A DNA stretch of 64,000 nucleotides from an uncultured Prevotellaceae bacterium (GCA_902800435.1 CADCEQ010000002.1:62001-126000); one strand, 5' to 3'. Positions 1 to 8,798 are shown, numbered from the stretch's first letter. A program made the numbers and translations. The notes: generated by a model from the sequence alone, not told the origin.

Positions 1-1296
1 TTTGCCACGCTGATGTGGATTCTCGAGATTGTCTCGTCGTGGGCCACGTCGGTGGCCATCATCGTGCTGATGCTGCTCTTCTGTTCCGACAGCGGCATAG
101 CGCCGATGGTCAACGAGGAGGAAGTAGGCGCACTATTATCTTATAAAGGTGTGATGGGATCGTTTGCCGACCCTGTCATTATGCTGTTCATCGGCGGTTT
201 CGTGCTGGCCATTGCCGCTACAAAGACGGGACTTGACGCCCAGCTGGCCAAGGTGCTGCTGAAGCCCTTCGGCACGCGCAGCGAGATGGTGCTACTGGGT
301 TTCCTGCTCGTGACAGGCCTGTTCTCGATGTTCGTGTCGAACACGGCTACTGCCGCCATGATGCTGACGTTCCTGACGCCGGTGTTCCGCCAGCTCCCCC
401 CCGAGGGCAAGGGCCGCATCGCCCTGGCCATGTCTATCCCCGTAGCAGCCAACCTCGGTGGCATGGGCACGCCCATCGGTACGCCCCCGAACAACATCGC
501 CCTGAAGTATCTGAATGACCCTGAGGGTCTGAACCTCGGCCTCGGCTTCGGCCAGTGGATGATGTTCATGTTCCCGCTCGTCGTCTTGCTGCTGTTCATC
601 AGCTGGCGCCTGCTGCTGAAGTTCTTCCCCTTCACGCAGAAGACCGTCGAGCTGAAGATTGACGGCGGCATGGAGAAGGGCTTCCACTCAACGGTGGTGG
701 TCATCACGTTCATCGTCACCATCCTGCTCTGGCTGTCCGACCGCTTCACCGGCATCAATGCCAATACCGTGGCGCTCATACCCTTCTGCGTCTTCGCCCT
801 GACGGGAGTCATCAACAAGCGCGACCTCGAGCAGATTAACTGGAGTGTCATCTGGATGGTGGCCGGCGGCTTCGCCCTCGGTTACGGTCTCAACAAGTCG
901 GGACTGGCCGAGAATGCCGTCGAGAGCATTCCCTTCGCCGAGTTCTCGCCGTTGCTCATCCTACTGCTCGGCGGCGCCATCTGCTACGCTCTGTCGAACT
1001 TCATCAGCAACTCGGCCACGGCAGCCCTGCTGATGCCCATCCTGGCCATCGTTTGCTCAGCCATGGGCGACAAGCTCGCTCCCATCGGCGGAACGGGAAC
1101 CGTGCTCATCGGCGTGGCCATCGCCGCCTCGTCGGCTATGATTCTGCCCATCTCGACGCCGCCTAACGCCCTGGCCTTCGCTACGGGCTTCGTCAAGCAG
1201 AGCGAGATGTCAAAGATAGGCATCATCATGGGTGTCATCTCGATGGTGCTGGGCTTCGGTCTTGTCTACCTCATGGGTACGATGCACCTGATATAA
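1..1296 (+). CDS. SLC13/DASS-family anion:sodium symporter (5' partial)
   Basis: Integral membrane carrier of the divalent anion/sodium symporter family, which imports dicarboxylates, sulfate or related anions with Na+. The reading frame is open from base 1 with no clear start, so the gene begins upstream. The two family SNT-type signatures are present: SNTATA near 336 and SNSATAAL near 1009, each in a re-entrant hairpin followed by a G-T-P-P-N or S-T-P-P-N loop (around 475-495 and 1150-1165). About ten hydrophobic segments are visible. The substrate cannot be assigned. A strong terminator follows directly. Confidence 0.88.
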   Translation, partial: FATLMWILEIVSSWATSVAIIVLMLLFCSDSGIAPMVNEEEVGALLSYKGVMGSFADPVIMLFIGGFVLAIAATKTGLDAQLAKVLLKPFGTRSEMVLLGFLLVTGLFSMFVSNTATAAMMLTFLTPVFRQLPPEGKGRIALAMSIPVAANLGGMGTPIGTPPNNIALKYLNDPEGLNLGLGFGQWMMFMFPLVVLLLFISWRLLLKFFPFTQKTVELKIDGGMEKGFHSTVVVITFIVTILLWLSDRFTGINANTVALIPFCVFALTGVINKRDLEQINWSVIWMVAGGFALGYGLNKSGLAENAVESIPFAEFSPLLILLLGGAICYALSNFISNSATAALLMPILAIVCSAMGDKLAPIGGTGTVLIGVAIAASSAMILPISTPPNALAFATGFVKQSEMSKIGIIMGVISMVLGFGLVYLMGTMHLI

Positions 1297-1318
1297 AACA
1301 TCCCCAAAACAGAGTATT

Positions 1319-1361
1319 AACGGTTGCCAATCGAAAAAAAGTCAAACGATTGGCAACCGTT
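1319..1361 (+). terminator. Intrinsic terminator after the SLC13 gene
   Basis: Perfect 15-bp inverted repeat (1319-1333 and 1347-1361, arm AACGGTTGCCAATCG) with a 13-base A-rich loop, followed by T-rich sequence. It lies 23 bp after the symporter stop and just before the next promoter. Confidence 0.85.
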
Positions 1362-1376
1362 TTCCGTTTTTCTTAT

Positions 1377-1384
1377 TACCTTTG
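1377..1384 (+). promoter_or_regulatory. Bacteroidetes promoter -7 box of the RND efflux operon
   Basis: TACCTTTG matches the TAnnTTTG consensus and lies 21 bp before the adaptor start, implying a short A-rich 5' leader. Confidence 0.75.
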
Positions 1385-1405
1385 CAACCAAAAACCAAGA
1401 AACAC

Positions 1406-2428
1406 ATGAGATACGCAATCATTCTGGCAGTCGGATGCTGGCTCCTGACCACCGGCTGCAGCGAGAAGAAAACTACTGGACAGAAAGCCCCAACGCGCGT
1501 AAAGACGCTCTTGGTGAGTCCCGGTCTGGTCGACGACAGCCACACCTACGTGGGCATTGTCGAGGAGAACGCCGGTACAGCCGTCAGCTTCACCAGCATG
1601 GGCGTGGTCAAGCGTGTGTATGTCAACGAGGGACAGGCCGTCAGCCGCGGCCAGCTCCTCGCCGAGATGGACGCTACGCAGGCCCGCAACGTGCTAAGCG
1701 GCGCCGAGGCCCAGATGGCGCAGGCCAACGACGCCCTGCAGCGCTACCAGATGCTCCACGACAACGGCTCGCTGCCCGAGGTGCAGTGGGTCGAGATTCA
1801 GAGCAAGGTGGCGCAGGCCCGCTCACAGCTCGAGGTGGCCAAGAAGAACCTTGCCGACTGCCGCCTTGTGGCTCCCGTCGGCGGCATCATCGGCCGCAAG
1901 ATGGTGGGTGCCGGCGAGACTGCCATGCCTTCGCAGGCCGTGGTGAGCATTCTCGACATCTCGACGGTGAAGGTTAAGGTGGCCATCCCCGAGGCCGAGA
2001 TTGGCGCCATCACGCCCAGCACCATGACCACCGTCAAGGTCGAGGCCATCGACCGCAGCTATCAGGGCGGCCATATAGAGAAAGGTGTGCAGGCCGATGC
2101 CCTCACACATACCTACGATGTACGTATACGCGTGGCCAACCTCGAGCGCCGCCTGCTGCCCGGCATGGTGGCCAGCGTCAGATTCCTCACCAGCGGTTCG
2201 CAGGCCATCAGTGGCCGCTCGCTGCCCGTGACGTCAATCCAGAAGAAGTCCGACGGCTCGCTCTTCGTCTGGACCGTCGACAAGGACAGCACCGCCCACC
2301 GCACGCCGGTCAAGATAGGCCACGTACAGGGTAACCACGTCACCGTGACCGAAGGCATCGACATCGGCCAGCGCGTCATCACCGAGGGCTACCAGAAGCT
2401 GAGCGAAGGCACCCGCGTCGCCTTTTAA
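1406..2428 (+). CDS. RND efflux periplasmic adaptor lipoprotein (MFP/HlyD family)
   Basis: Periplasmic adaptor that links the inner-membrane RND pump to the outer-membrane TolC channel encoded downstream. The start at 1406 gives a typical SPII signal (MRYAII... LTTGC, Cys18). The residues after Cys are S-E-K-K rather than an acidic export signal, which fits retention on the inner membrane. The order is a barrel-sandwich/lipoyl half (around residues 45-75), a coiled-coil hairpin rich in A/Q/L (around 85-135), the second lipoyl half (V-A-P-V-G-G-I-I-G), and beta-barrel and membrane-proximal domains. An earlier in-frame ATG at 1382 falls inside the promoter and was rejected. The exported compound is unknown. 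Confidence 0.9.
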   Translation: MRYAIILAVGCWLLTTGCSEKKTTGQKAPTRVKTLLVSPGLVDDSHTYVGIVEENAGTAVSFTSMGVVKRVYVNEGQAVSRGQLLAEMDATQARNVLSGAEAQMAQANDALQRYQMLHDNGSLPEVQWVEIQSKVAQARSQLEVAKKNLADCRLVAPVGGIIGRKMVGAGETAMPSQAVVSILDISTVKVKVAIPEAEIGAITPSTMTTVKVEAIDRSYQGGHIEKGVQADALTHTYDVRIRVANLERRLLPGMVASVRFLTSGSQAISGRSLPVTSIQKKSDGSLFVWTVDKDSTAHRTPVKIGHVQGNHVTVTEGIDIGQRVITEGYQKLSEGTRVAF

Positions 2429-2478
2429 GGGGCGTCGAAACATCGAATCATCGAAACATCGAAAAGAAAGAATCGCAA
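2429..2478 (+). repeat. Short direct repeats in the adaptor-pump spacer
   Basis: The 50-bp spacer is largely made of CGAAACAT/CGAATCAT-type repeats, ending in AAAGAAAGAATCGCAA before the pump ATG. It is one of several purine-rich repeat leaders in this window that sit directly upstream of start codons. Confidence 0.5.
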
Positions 2479-5400
2479 ATGAAGAAGATGGACTGGCTCC
2501 GCTGGCCGCTGGAGCATTACTCAATATCGCTGCTCATCGTCGGCATCCTGTTCGTACTGGGCATCTACGGCATGTACGTCATGCCCAAGGACGAATTCCC
2601 GGCATTCACCATCCGTCAGGGCGTGGTGATAGCCGCCTACCCCGGTGCCACGACCGAGGAGGTGGAGACCCAGGTGGCCAAGCCCCTCGAGCGCTACCTG
2701 TTCACCTTCGGCGAGGTGTGCCGCGCCAAGACCAGCACCACGTCGCAGAACGGTCTCTGCATCGTCATGGTGCGCCTCAACGACGAGGTCAACAACAAGG
2801 ATGAGGTCTGGTCGAAGATCAAGCACGGCCTCAACCTCTTCAAGTCGTCGCTGCCCTCGGGCGTCGTCGCCCTTTTTGCCAACGACGACTTCGGCAACAC
2901 CTCGGCCCTGCTCATTGCCATCGAGAGCCCGCAGCGCAGCTATCGCGAGCTTCAGAAATACACCGACCAGCTCTCCGACCGCCTGCGCCGCATACCCTCC
3001 GTGGCCAATGTCCGTACCTACGGTGAGCAGAAGGAGCAGATCTCGCTCTATGTCGACCGCCAGCGCCTCCAGGCCTACGGCATCGGCCAGCAGATGCTCT
3101 TCAGCCATCTGCAGTCGCAGGGCATTACCACCCTCAGCGGCAGCATCAGCGACGACGACCAGCAGATACCTATTCATATCGAGGCCACCAACAACACCGA
3201 AGAGGAGATAGCCAACCAGATTATCTTCAGCGACCCCGTCAGCGGCAAGGTGGCCCGCGTCAGGGATGTGGCCCGCGTCGTGCGCGAGTACGACAGCGTA
3301 GAAAGCTACATCGAGCAGGACGGCCACCCCTGCATGCTGCTCTCGCTGGAGATGACGCCCGGCAACAACATCGTACAGTATGGCGATGAGGTCGAGCGCG
3401 TGCTCAGCCGCTTCTCGGCCGACGAGCTGCCCGACGACGTCACCATCACCCGCATTGCCGACCAGCCGAAGGTCGTGGGTGCGAGCGTCCGCGACTTCCT
3501 GCGCGATCTGCTCATCTCGATGGCCATCATCGTCCTGGTCATGATGGTGCTCTTCCCCCTGCGCTCGGCCATCGTGGCTGCCATCACCATTCCGCTGAGC
3601 ACCTTTGTCTCGGTTGCTATCATGTATATGATGGGCATCGAGCTCAACATCGTCACCCTCGCCGCCCTCATCGTGGTGCTCGGCATGGTCGTCGACAATG
3701 CCATCGTCGTCATCGACGGCTATCTGGAGTATGTCGGCAAGGGCTGCGCCCCCAAGGAGGCCGCCATCGCCTCGGCCAAGCAGTATTTCATGCCGATGAT
3801 GCTCGCCACACTCTGCATCTGCGTCATCTTCTACCCGCTGCTGCTCACACTGAAGGGCGCCTTCAACGATGCCCTGAGGGACTTCCCCGTCACCATCACC
3901 ATCAACCTCATGGTGTCGCTTTTCCTCGCCGTCACCGTCATCCCCTTCCTCGAGGTGCTGATCATCAAGACGCCCGTCGCCAAGCAGGGCGGAGGCGGGG
4001 GCGGGGCAATCACCCGCTGGGTGCAGACCACCTACGACAAGGTGCTCGACTTCACCTTCCGCCATCCGTGGCTCACCATCTGGGGCGGCGTCGGCATCAT
4101 CCTGCTCTCGTGCCTCATCGTGCCCGCGCTGAAAATCCGGCAGTTCCCCTTTGCCGACCGCGACCAGTTTGCCGTCGAGATATTCATGCCCGAGGGCAAG
4201 GGCATCGCCGAGACGCGCGTCATTGCCGACTCCCTGCGCCACGTGCTGCAGCAGGATGACAACGTCAAGTGCATCACCAGCTTCGTGGGCTGCTCGTCGC
4301 CGCGCTTCATGGTCTGCTACGCCCCGCAGATGGCCGGCCGCAACTACGCGCAGTTCATCGTCAACACCACGTCGCACCAGGCCACCCTCGACCTGCTGGC
4401 CAAGTACCAGCCCCGCTGGAGCGAGGCCTTCCCCCAGGCCTACATCCGCTTCAAGCGCCTCGACTACCTCGAGGTGCCCGAGCTGGAGTACCGCTTCTAT
4501 GGCGAAGACCTCGACTCGCTCCACGAGGCTGCCGAACGGCTGATGCTGCGCATGCGCGAGATGCCCGAGCTCGAGTGGGTACACACCGACTTCCTGCAGC
4601 CCTACCCGCTCATCAACGTCGAGCTCGACCCCGTGGCCTCCGCGCAGCTGGGCATATCGCGCACCACCGCAGCCCTCGCCCTGAGCGCTACTACCAACGA
4701 CCTGCGCGTAGGCCAGGTCTATGAGGACGACTACGAACTGCCCATCGTCGTCAAGGACGATGCCGACATGACCTTCTCTGACATTGAGAACCTCGGCATT
4801 GCCACACCGATGGCCGTGCTCTCAGCGGGCGCCGGCGGCACCAACAGCACCGTTCCGCTGCGCTCCATAGCCAAGGTCAGCCCCAAGTGGAGCGAGAGCC
4901 GCATCATGCACCGCGGCGGCGAGCGCTGCATCACCGTGACGGCGCAGTTTGCCTACGGCGTCTATGCCGCACCCATCGAGTCGCGCATTGCCGACATCAT
5001 GGAGCACGAAATGCAGATTCCCGACGGCGTGCGCTCCGAGGTAGGCGGCGAAATCGAGTATAACGGCGAAGCCATGCCCCAGATCTTCGGCGGCGTGGCC
5101 ATCGCCATGGTCATCATTTTCTTCTTCCTGCTGTTCAACTTCAAGAAGTTCGGCATCACCACCGTCTGCATCGTCGCCCTCGGCCTGATGATACCCGGCG
5201 TGCTCGTCGGCCTCGGCCTGATGAACCGCACGCTCGGCCTCACCTCCATCATGGGCGTCATCACCCTCATGGGAATGATCATGCGCAACGAGATTCTCAT
5301 CTTCGAGCATGCCAACAGCCTGCTCAAGACCCCCGCCGCCTCGGAGGACGGGCAGGAGGAGACGGGGCTAACCGTCCGCGAGGCCGCCTACGAGGCCGGC

Positions 5401-5598
5401 AAGCGCCGCATGGTGCCCATCTTCCTTACCACCGCCACCACCGCCGTCGGTGTGGTCCCGATGATTATTGCGCAGTCGTCGTTCTGGATGCCTGTCGGTG
5501 TCACCATCTTCGCCGGCGGCATCGGCTCCCTCATCCTCGTCGTCACCATGCTCCCCGTCATCTACTGGAAAGTCAGCCTGAAAAAAAGTAAGAAATGA
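2479..5598 (+). CDS. RND-family efflux transporter, AcrB-type inner-membrane pump
   Basis: Proton-driven trimeric pump, 1039 residues, the usual length for the hydrophobe/amphiphile RND group. TM1 is at about residues 15-33, followed by a large periplasmic porter domain, a TM2-6 block at about 335-490, TM7 near 530, a second porter domain, and the last TM block from about 870 to 1030. The TM4 relay region reads V-V-D-N-A-I-V-V-I-D (about residue 404), with D-N where AcrB has D-D. A run of six glycines near residue 504 joins the two halves. It follows the adaptor by 50 bp and overlaps the tolC-like gene by 4 bp (ATGA), so the three are co-translated. Confidence 0.93.
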   Translation: MKKMDWLRWPLEHYSISLLIVGILFVLGIYGMYVMPKDEFPAFTIRQGVVIAAYPGATTEEVETQVAKPLERYLFTFGEVCRAKTSTTSQNGLCIVMVRLNDEVNNKDEVWSKIKHGLNLFKSSLPSGVVALFANDDFGNTSALLIAIESPQRSYRELQKYTDQLSDRLRRIPSVANVRTYGEQKEQISLYVDRQRLQAYGIGQQMLFSHLQSQGITTLSGSISDDDQQIPIHIEATNNTEEEIANQIIFSDPVSGKVARVRDVARVVREYDSVESYIEQDGHPCMLLSLEMTPGNNIVQYGDEVERVLSRFSADELPDDVTITRIADQPKVVGASVRDFLRDLLISMAIIVLVMMVLFPLRSAIVAAITIPLSTFVSVAIMYMMGIELNIVTLAALIVVLGMVVDNAIVVIDGYLEYVGKGCAPKEAAIASAKQYFMPMMLATLCICVIFYPLLLTLKGAFNDALRDFPVTITINLMVSLFLAVTVIPFLEVLIIKTPVAKQGGGGGGAITRWVQTTYDKVLDFTFRHPWLTIWGGVGIILLSCLIVPALKIRQFPFADRDQFAVEIFMPEGKGIAETRVIADSLRHVLQQDDNVKCITSFVGCSSPRFMVCYAPQMAGRNYAQFIVNTTSHQATLDLLAKYQPRWSEAFPQAYIRFKRLDYLEVPELEYRFYGEDLDSLHEAAERLMLRMREMPELEWVHTDFLQPYPLINVELDPVASAQLGISRTTAALALSATTNDLRVGQVYEDDYELPIVVKDDADMTFSDIENLGIATPMAVLSAGAGGTNSTVPLRSIAKVSPKWSESRIMHRGGERCITVTAQFAYGVYAAPIESRIADIMEHEMQIPDGVRSEVGGEIEYNGEAMPQIFGGVAIAMVIIFFFLLFNFKKFGITTVCIVALGLMIPGVLVGLGLMNRTLGLTSIMGVITLMGMIMRNEILIFEHANSLLKTPAASEDGQEETGLTVREAAYEAGKRRMVPIFLTTATTAVGVVPMIIAQSSFWMPVGVTIFAGGIGSLILVVTMLPVIYWKVSLKKSKK

Positions 5599-6950
5599 AA
5601 AAGCCCCTCCTCTACCTCCTCTCCCTGCTCTGTCACCTATGCTGCAACACCGTTGCAGCCCAGCCCGGCTACACCCTGGCCCAACTCAAGGACTCGGCTC
5701 TCGCCCATAACGCCGCCGTCAGCAACGCCCGACTCTCAGTCGACGCCGCCAGCCAGCAGCGCCGCGAGGCCTTCACCAAGTTCTTCCCCAACGTCAGCGC
5801 CACGGGCTTCACGTTCAATGCCAACCGCGGCATGGCCGAGACCACCGTCAACCCCTCCGAGATTGTCCCCTCGTCGCTGGCGCCCGCCCTGTCGCAGCTG
5901 TTCCCGCCCGAGGCCCTCGTCGCCCTCGCCAATCCCGTCACCATCTCCATGATGAAGAACGGCACGGTGGGCTCCATCATGGCCGTGCAGCCCGTCTTCG
6001 CCGGCGGACAGATAGTCAACGGTAACCGCCTCGCCCGTGTCGGCGAGGATGTCAGCCGGCTGCAGCTCCAGCTCTCGCAGCAGGAGGTAGAGCGCAACGT
6101 CGAGCAGTACTACTGGCAGCTCGTCACCCTCAATGAGAAGCGGCGCACGCTCGATGCCGTCGACACGCTCCTTGCCGACATCCACAAGGACGTCGACGTG
6201 GCCGTCCGTGCCGGTGTCGCCCTGCGCAACGACCTCCTCCAGGTACAGCTTCGCCAGAACGACATCGCCTCACAGCGCCTCAAGCTGAACAACGGCGTCA
6301 CCCTACTCCACCTCCTCATCGCCCAGTACTGCGGTCTGCAAGACACCACCTTTGCTCTCGCAGCGTCCGACATAAACAACCAAGGAAACCAACTTCCCTC
6401 CCTATCAAGGGAGGAGTCGGGGGTGAGTCTTCTCCCCGAATACCGCCTCCTGGAGAAGCAGGTCGAGGCAGCAACCCTCCAGAAGAAGCTCGCCGTAGGC
6501 CAGAACCTGCCCTCGGTCGCCGTCGGTGCTGGCTACACCTACCACAACCTCCTCGACCGCGACCGCACCTTCGGCATGCTCTTCGCCACCGTCAGCGTGC
6601 CCATCTCCGACTGGTGGGGCGGTTCCCACGCCGTCAAGCGCCGCAAGATTGAGCTGCAGCAGGCTGAAGAGCAACTGGCCGACAACGCCCAGCTGCTCAA
6701 CATACGCATGCAGAAAACCTATAATGATGTGGTCGAGGCCAACGAGCAGCTACAGCTCGCCCAGCGCAGCATTGAGCAGGCTGAAGAGAACCTCCGGCTC
6801 AACCGCAACTACTACCAGGCGGGCACGTCGCGCATGGCCGACCTGCTCGAGGCGCAGCTCATCTACCAGCAGGCCCGCGACCGCCACACTGACGCCTTCG
6901 CCGACCTCCAGAACAAACTCCTGGAATACCGCTTCGCCACCGCGCAATAA
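5595..6950 (+). CDS. TolC-family outer-membrane efflux channel
   Basis: Outer-membrane factor that completes the tripartite efflux pump. It has 451 residues with a Sec signal (cleavage near A-A|Q-P around residue 22) and two helical repeat halves typical of OEP proteins. The second ends in a Y-x-A-G-T-S-x-M-x-D-L-L-E-A-Q motif that is characteristic of TolC homologues. The start overlaps the stop of the pump gene. A GC-rich palindromic element at 6392-6430 is translated in frame as L-P-S-L-S-R-E-E-S-G-V-S between the two halves, a place where loops are variable. The gene converges on upp with 12 bp between stops. Confidence 0.92.
   Translation: MKKPLLYLLSLLCHLCCNTVAAQPGYTLAQLKDSALAHNAAVSNARLSVDAASQQRREAFTKFFPNVSATGFTFNANRGMAETTVNPSEIVPSSLAPALSQLFPPEALVALANPVTISMMKNGTVGSIMAVQPVFAGGQIVNGNRLARVGEDVSRLQLQLSQQEVERNVEQYYWQLVTLNEKRRTLDAVDTLLADIHKDVDVAVRAGVALRNDLLQVQLRQNDIASQRLKLNNGVTLLHLLIAQYCGLQDTTFALAASDINNQGNQLPSLSREESGVSLLPEYRLLEKQVEAATLQKKLAVGQNLPSVAVGAGYTYHNLLDRDRTFGMLFATVSVPISDWWGGSHAVKRRKIELQQAEEQLADNAQLLNIRMQKTYNDVVEANEQLQLAQRSIEQAEENLRLNRNYYQAGTSRMADLLEAQLIYQQARDRHTDAFADLQNKLLEYRFATAQ
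6392..6430 (+). repeat. GC-rich palindromic element, in frame in the tolC-like gene
   Basis: CTTCCCTCCCT-ATCA-AGGGAGGAG followed by a TCGGGGGTGAGTCT tail. It belongs to the hairpin family also found at 7661, 10297, 26733, 26833, 34683 and 34796. It is translated and keeps the frame. Confidence 0.7.
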
Positions 6951-6962
6951 AATAACTACGAA

Positions 6963-7622
6963 TTACAGTTTCTCCCCGTAGCACAGGTCGCCGCAGTCGC
7001 CGAAGCCCGGCACAATATACTTGTGCTCGTTCATGCCCGGGTCGATGGCCGCACACCAGATGGTCGAGCCGTCGGGCAGCGCCTCGCGCACCACCTCGAT
7101 GCCCTCGGGTGTGGCAATCACGCAGCACACGTGCACCTTCCTTGGGCGTCCCGTCTTCATCAGCGCCTCGATGCTCGCTGCCATTGAGCCGCCCGTAGCC
7201 AGCATCGGGTCGGTAATCACCAGCGTCTTGTTCTTCACGCTCGGCGATGCCATGTACTCCGTATGCACGCCCACCTCCGTATGCTCGCGGTTGGTATACA
7301 TACGGTAGGCCGACACGAAGCCGTTCTCAGCATGGTCGAACACCTTCAGAAACCCCTCGTGGAACGGCAGTCCCGCCCGCAGCACCGTGGCTATCACCAG
7401 CTCGTCGTGCGGCAGCGGAATGTCCAGCGTACCCAGCGGAGTGGTCACCGTCTTCGCCTTGTACTCCAGCGTCTTCGACAGCTCAAAGGCCATCATCTGA
7501 CCGATGCGCTCAATGTTGTTACGAAACAGCAGCCTGTTCTGCTGATACTTCCTGTCGCGCAGTTCGGCCATGAACTGGTTCATCACCGACCTCTGCTCCG
7601 AAAAATTAATAACCTCAACCAT
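6963..7622 (-). CDS. upp: Uracil phosphoribosyltransferase
   Basis: Pyrimidine salvage enzyme converting uracil and PRPP to UMP in the cytoplasm. The PRPP-binding loop V-I-T-D-P-M-L-A-T-G-G-S-M lies at about residues 135-147, and the C-terminal uracil site G-D-C-G-D-L-C-Y-G is present. Its 219 residues are normal for the family. The start at 7622 is preceded by an A-rich leader with TCGAAAATA-like repeats. The DUF4294 gene lies 73 bp upstream on the same strand, so the two may share a transcript. Confidence 0.96.
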   Translation of the reverse strand: MVEVINFSEQRSVMNQFMAELRDRKYQQNRLLFRNNIERIGQMMAFELSKTLEYKAKTVTTPLGTLDIPLPHDELVIATVLRAGLPFHEGFLKVFDHAENGFVSAYRMYTNREHTEVGVHTEYMASPSVKNKTLVITDPMLATGGSMAASIEALMKTGRPRKVHVCCVIATPEGIEVVREALPDGSTIWCAAIDPGMNEHKYIVPGFGDCGDLCYGEKL

Positions 7623-7660
7623 CTCTATTATTTTCGATTATTCTATTTTCGATTTTCTAT

Positions 7661-7698
7661 TTCCTCCTCCCCCTTCAGAGGAGGCCGGGAGGGGTCTA
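7661..7698 (+). repeat. GC-rich palindromic element between upp and the DUF4294 gene
   Basis: CCTCCTCCCCCTTCAGAGGAGG followed by CCGGGAGGGGTCT. It is a member of the same hairpin family as the in-frame copies, here abutting the stop codon of the DUF4294 gene, so it sits between two co-oriented genes. Confidence 0.65.
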
Positions 7699-8307
7699 CA
7701 GCTGCCCCGCCTCCACCATCAGTACTACGCGCTCCGTCAGACGGTCCGTGCCCTCAGGGTCATACTCCTTCTTCAGGCTCGCACCGAAGGCCCAGGCAAA
7801 CGCCTGCCAGAACCCCGCGCGTATCGGCCCCAGAAACGCCTGTATGGCCTCGTAGCTCGTCGAGTTACACTCACGGTTAATCAGCTTGATCAGCAGCTTG
7901 CCCTGCGAGTAAGTCAGCTTCTTCATCTTCGGTTTATACTCCTTCACAATGCTCTGCTCCACCCGCTTCATGTGCTCCTGCTTCGCCTTCTCGTTAGGCA
8001 GCGTCTCCAGGTACTCTGCCGTCTCGATGAGAATCTGGCGCACCTCCTTTGCTATCGGCAGCGTCTTCTTCACGTTCTTCACCAGACGCATGTAGGAGCC
8101 CTCCTGGCGCTTGCTGCTGAACGTCATCTTCGGGTACACATACACGTTCGACATCTCCATATACTGAATGCTGTCGCCGTCAACCACCACCTTGCTCACC
8201 TTCACCGTGGGCACGAAGGTGGGGTCGCCGATGTCGGTCGTGTCCTTCTGCGCCGTCGCACAGAGCACACTCGCCAGCACCATGATTATCGTCAGAACGC
8301 GTCGCAT
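7696..8307 (-). CDS. DUF4294 family exported protein
   Basis: 203-residue protein with a Sec signal (residues 1-19, C-A-T-A-Q). It resembles the Bacteroidetes-specific DUF4294 family through its central conserved stretch M-R-L-V-K-N-V-K-K-T-L-P-I-A-K and the basic, helical segment around K-x-K-M-K-K-L-T-Y-S-Q-G-K-L-L-I-K-L-I. The family has no established function; this copy is probably periplasmic. It has its own promoter at 8379-8386 and lies upstream of upp. The 5' leader holds a GGGCGCTGGGCCCC-type GC-rich stretch. Confidence 0.8.
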   Translation of the reverse strand: MRRVLTIIMVLASVLCATAQKDTTDIGDPTFVPTVKVSKVVVDGDSIQYMEMSNVYVYPKMTFSSKRQEGSYMRLVKNVKKTLPIAKEVRQILIETAEYLETLPNEKAKQEHMKRVEQSIVKEYKPKMKKLTYSQGKLLIKLINRECNSTSYEAIQAFLGPIRAGFWQAFAWAFGASLKKEYDPEGTDRLTERVVLMVEAGQL

Positions 8308-8378
8308 ATCTTCTGTTTCCCTATTCTTTAGCTTATTCGTAAACAGTCCTTCGGGGCCCAGCGCCCTTCTTCAGCCTG

Positions 8379-8386
8379 CAAAATTA
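8379..8386 (-). promoter_or_regulatory. Promoter -7 box of the DUF4294 gene
   Basis: On the minus strand this reads TAATTTTG (TAnnTTTG consensus), about 72 bp before the start codon. Confidence 0.65.
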
Positions 8387-8457
8387 CGAAATAATAACCG
8401 ATTATCAGCAGTTCGTTACGCATAATTGAGATTTATTATGATTGTTAGTCACAAAAC

Positions 8458-8640
8458 GGCGCCTCCTCATGATGACGAGGCGCCGCCTCATGAACGCGAG
8501 GTGGCGCCTCACGATAGCGAGGGGCCGCCTTTTTGCCCAAAACCCGGCGCCTTTTTCTCGTAAACCCCCGCCTTTTGCTTGTAAACCCCTACCTTTTTCT
8601 CGTAAACCCCTGCCTTTTGGTCGGGTGTCGGTTCAGGTGT
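8458..8640. repeat. Array of about eight degenerate 21-bp units
   Basis: Two linked sets. Three 21-bp units read GGCGCCTCCTCATGATGACGA, with variants at the same spacing, from 8458 to 8520. About five units of 20-23 bp then follow, of the type CCCTACCTTTTTCTCGTAAAC. The array lies within the 519-bp gap 8308-8826, which holds no confidently called gene. On the minus strand the second set encodes heptapeptide repeats (K-A-G-V-Y-E-K). Spacer-free units rule out a CRISPR. Confidence 0.75.
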
Positions 8641-8724
8641 CGGTTCCAGTCTTCGAAGGCCGGTAAGGAGTACGGCTTTGTCGATTATTTCGGTCGTTTT
8701 TGCTATACTAATTGTCATTTGCAC
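8509..8724 (-). CDS. Possible 71-residue repeat peptide
   Basis: Open frame with ATG at 8724. The N-terminal half (M-T-I-S-I-A-K-T-T-E-I-I-D-K-A-V-L-L-T-G-L-R-R) looks like ordinary protein, then comes a P-T-P-E-P-T-P-D linker. Heptad repeats KAGVYEK / KVGVYKQ / KAGVYEK / KAPGFGQ follow, encoded by the 21-bp array. I do not recognise a family. No good promoter was seen, and the start lies just downstream of a long hairpin, so it may not be expressed. It is listed because the repeat period (21 bp) keeps the frame. Confidence 0.3.
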   Translation of the reverse strand: MQMTISIAKTTEIIDKAVLLTGLRRLEPTPEPTPDQKAGVYEKKVGVYKQKAGVYEKKAPGFGQKGGPSLS

Positions 8725-8731
8725 TTTATAT

Positions 8732-8798
8732 CCTGCACTTCTTACACTTCCTACACCTAAGATAGTTCAACAGGTGTAGGAAGTGTAGGAAGTGCAGG
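8732..8798. repeat. Long hairpin: 27-bp inverted repeat
   Basis: Arms 8732-8758 and 8772-8798 pair over 27 bp with one mismatch around a 13-base loop. Each arm is itself built of ACTTCCTAC-like direct repeats. It lies just after the PAP2 stop on the minus strand and before the possible repeat peptide. It may act as a transcription terminator, although no clear U tract follows. Confidence 0.75.

Noticed and set aside
2521..4584. 687-codon open frame antisense to the RND pump gene
   Set aside because: Its product is a low-complexity Asp/His/Glu/Val-rich chain. The plus strand holds a full AcrB-type protein, and GC-rich third positions readily open antisense frames.
8458..8640. CRISPR array
   Set aside because: The repeats are contiguous without unique spacers, and no cas genes are nearby.
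8442..8666. Plus-strand 74-codon frame over the 21-bp array
   Set aside because: Arg/Pro-rich throughout with no normal N-terminus; the minus-strand frame is the better coding candidate.
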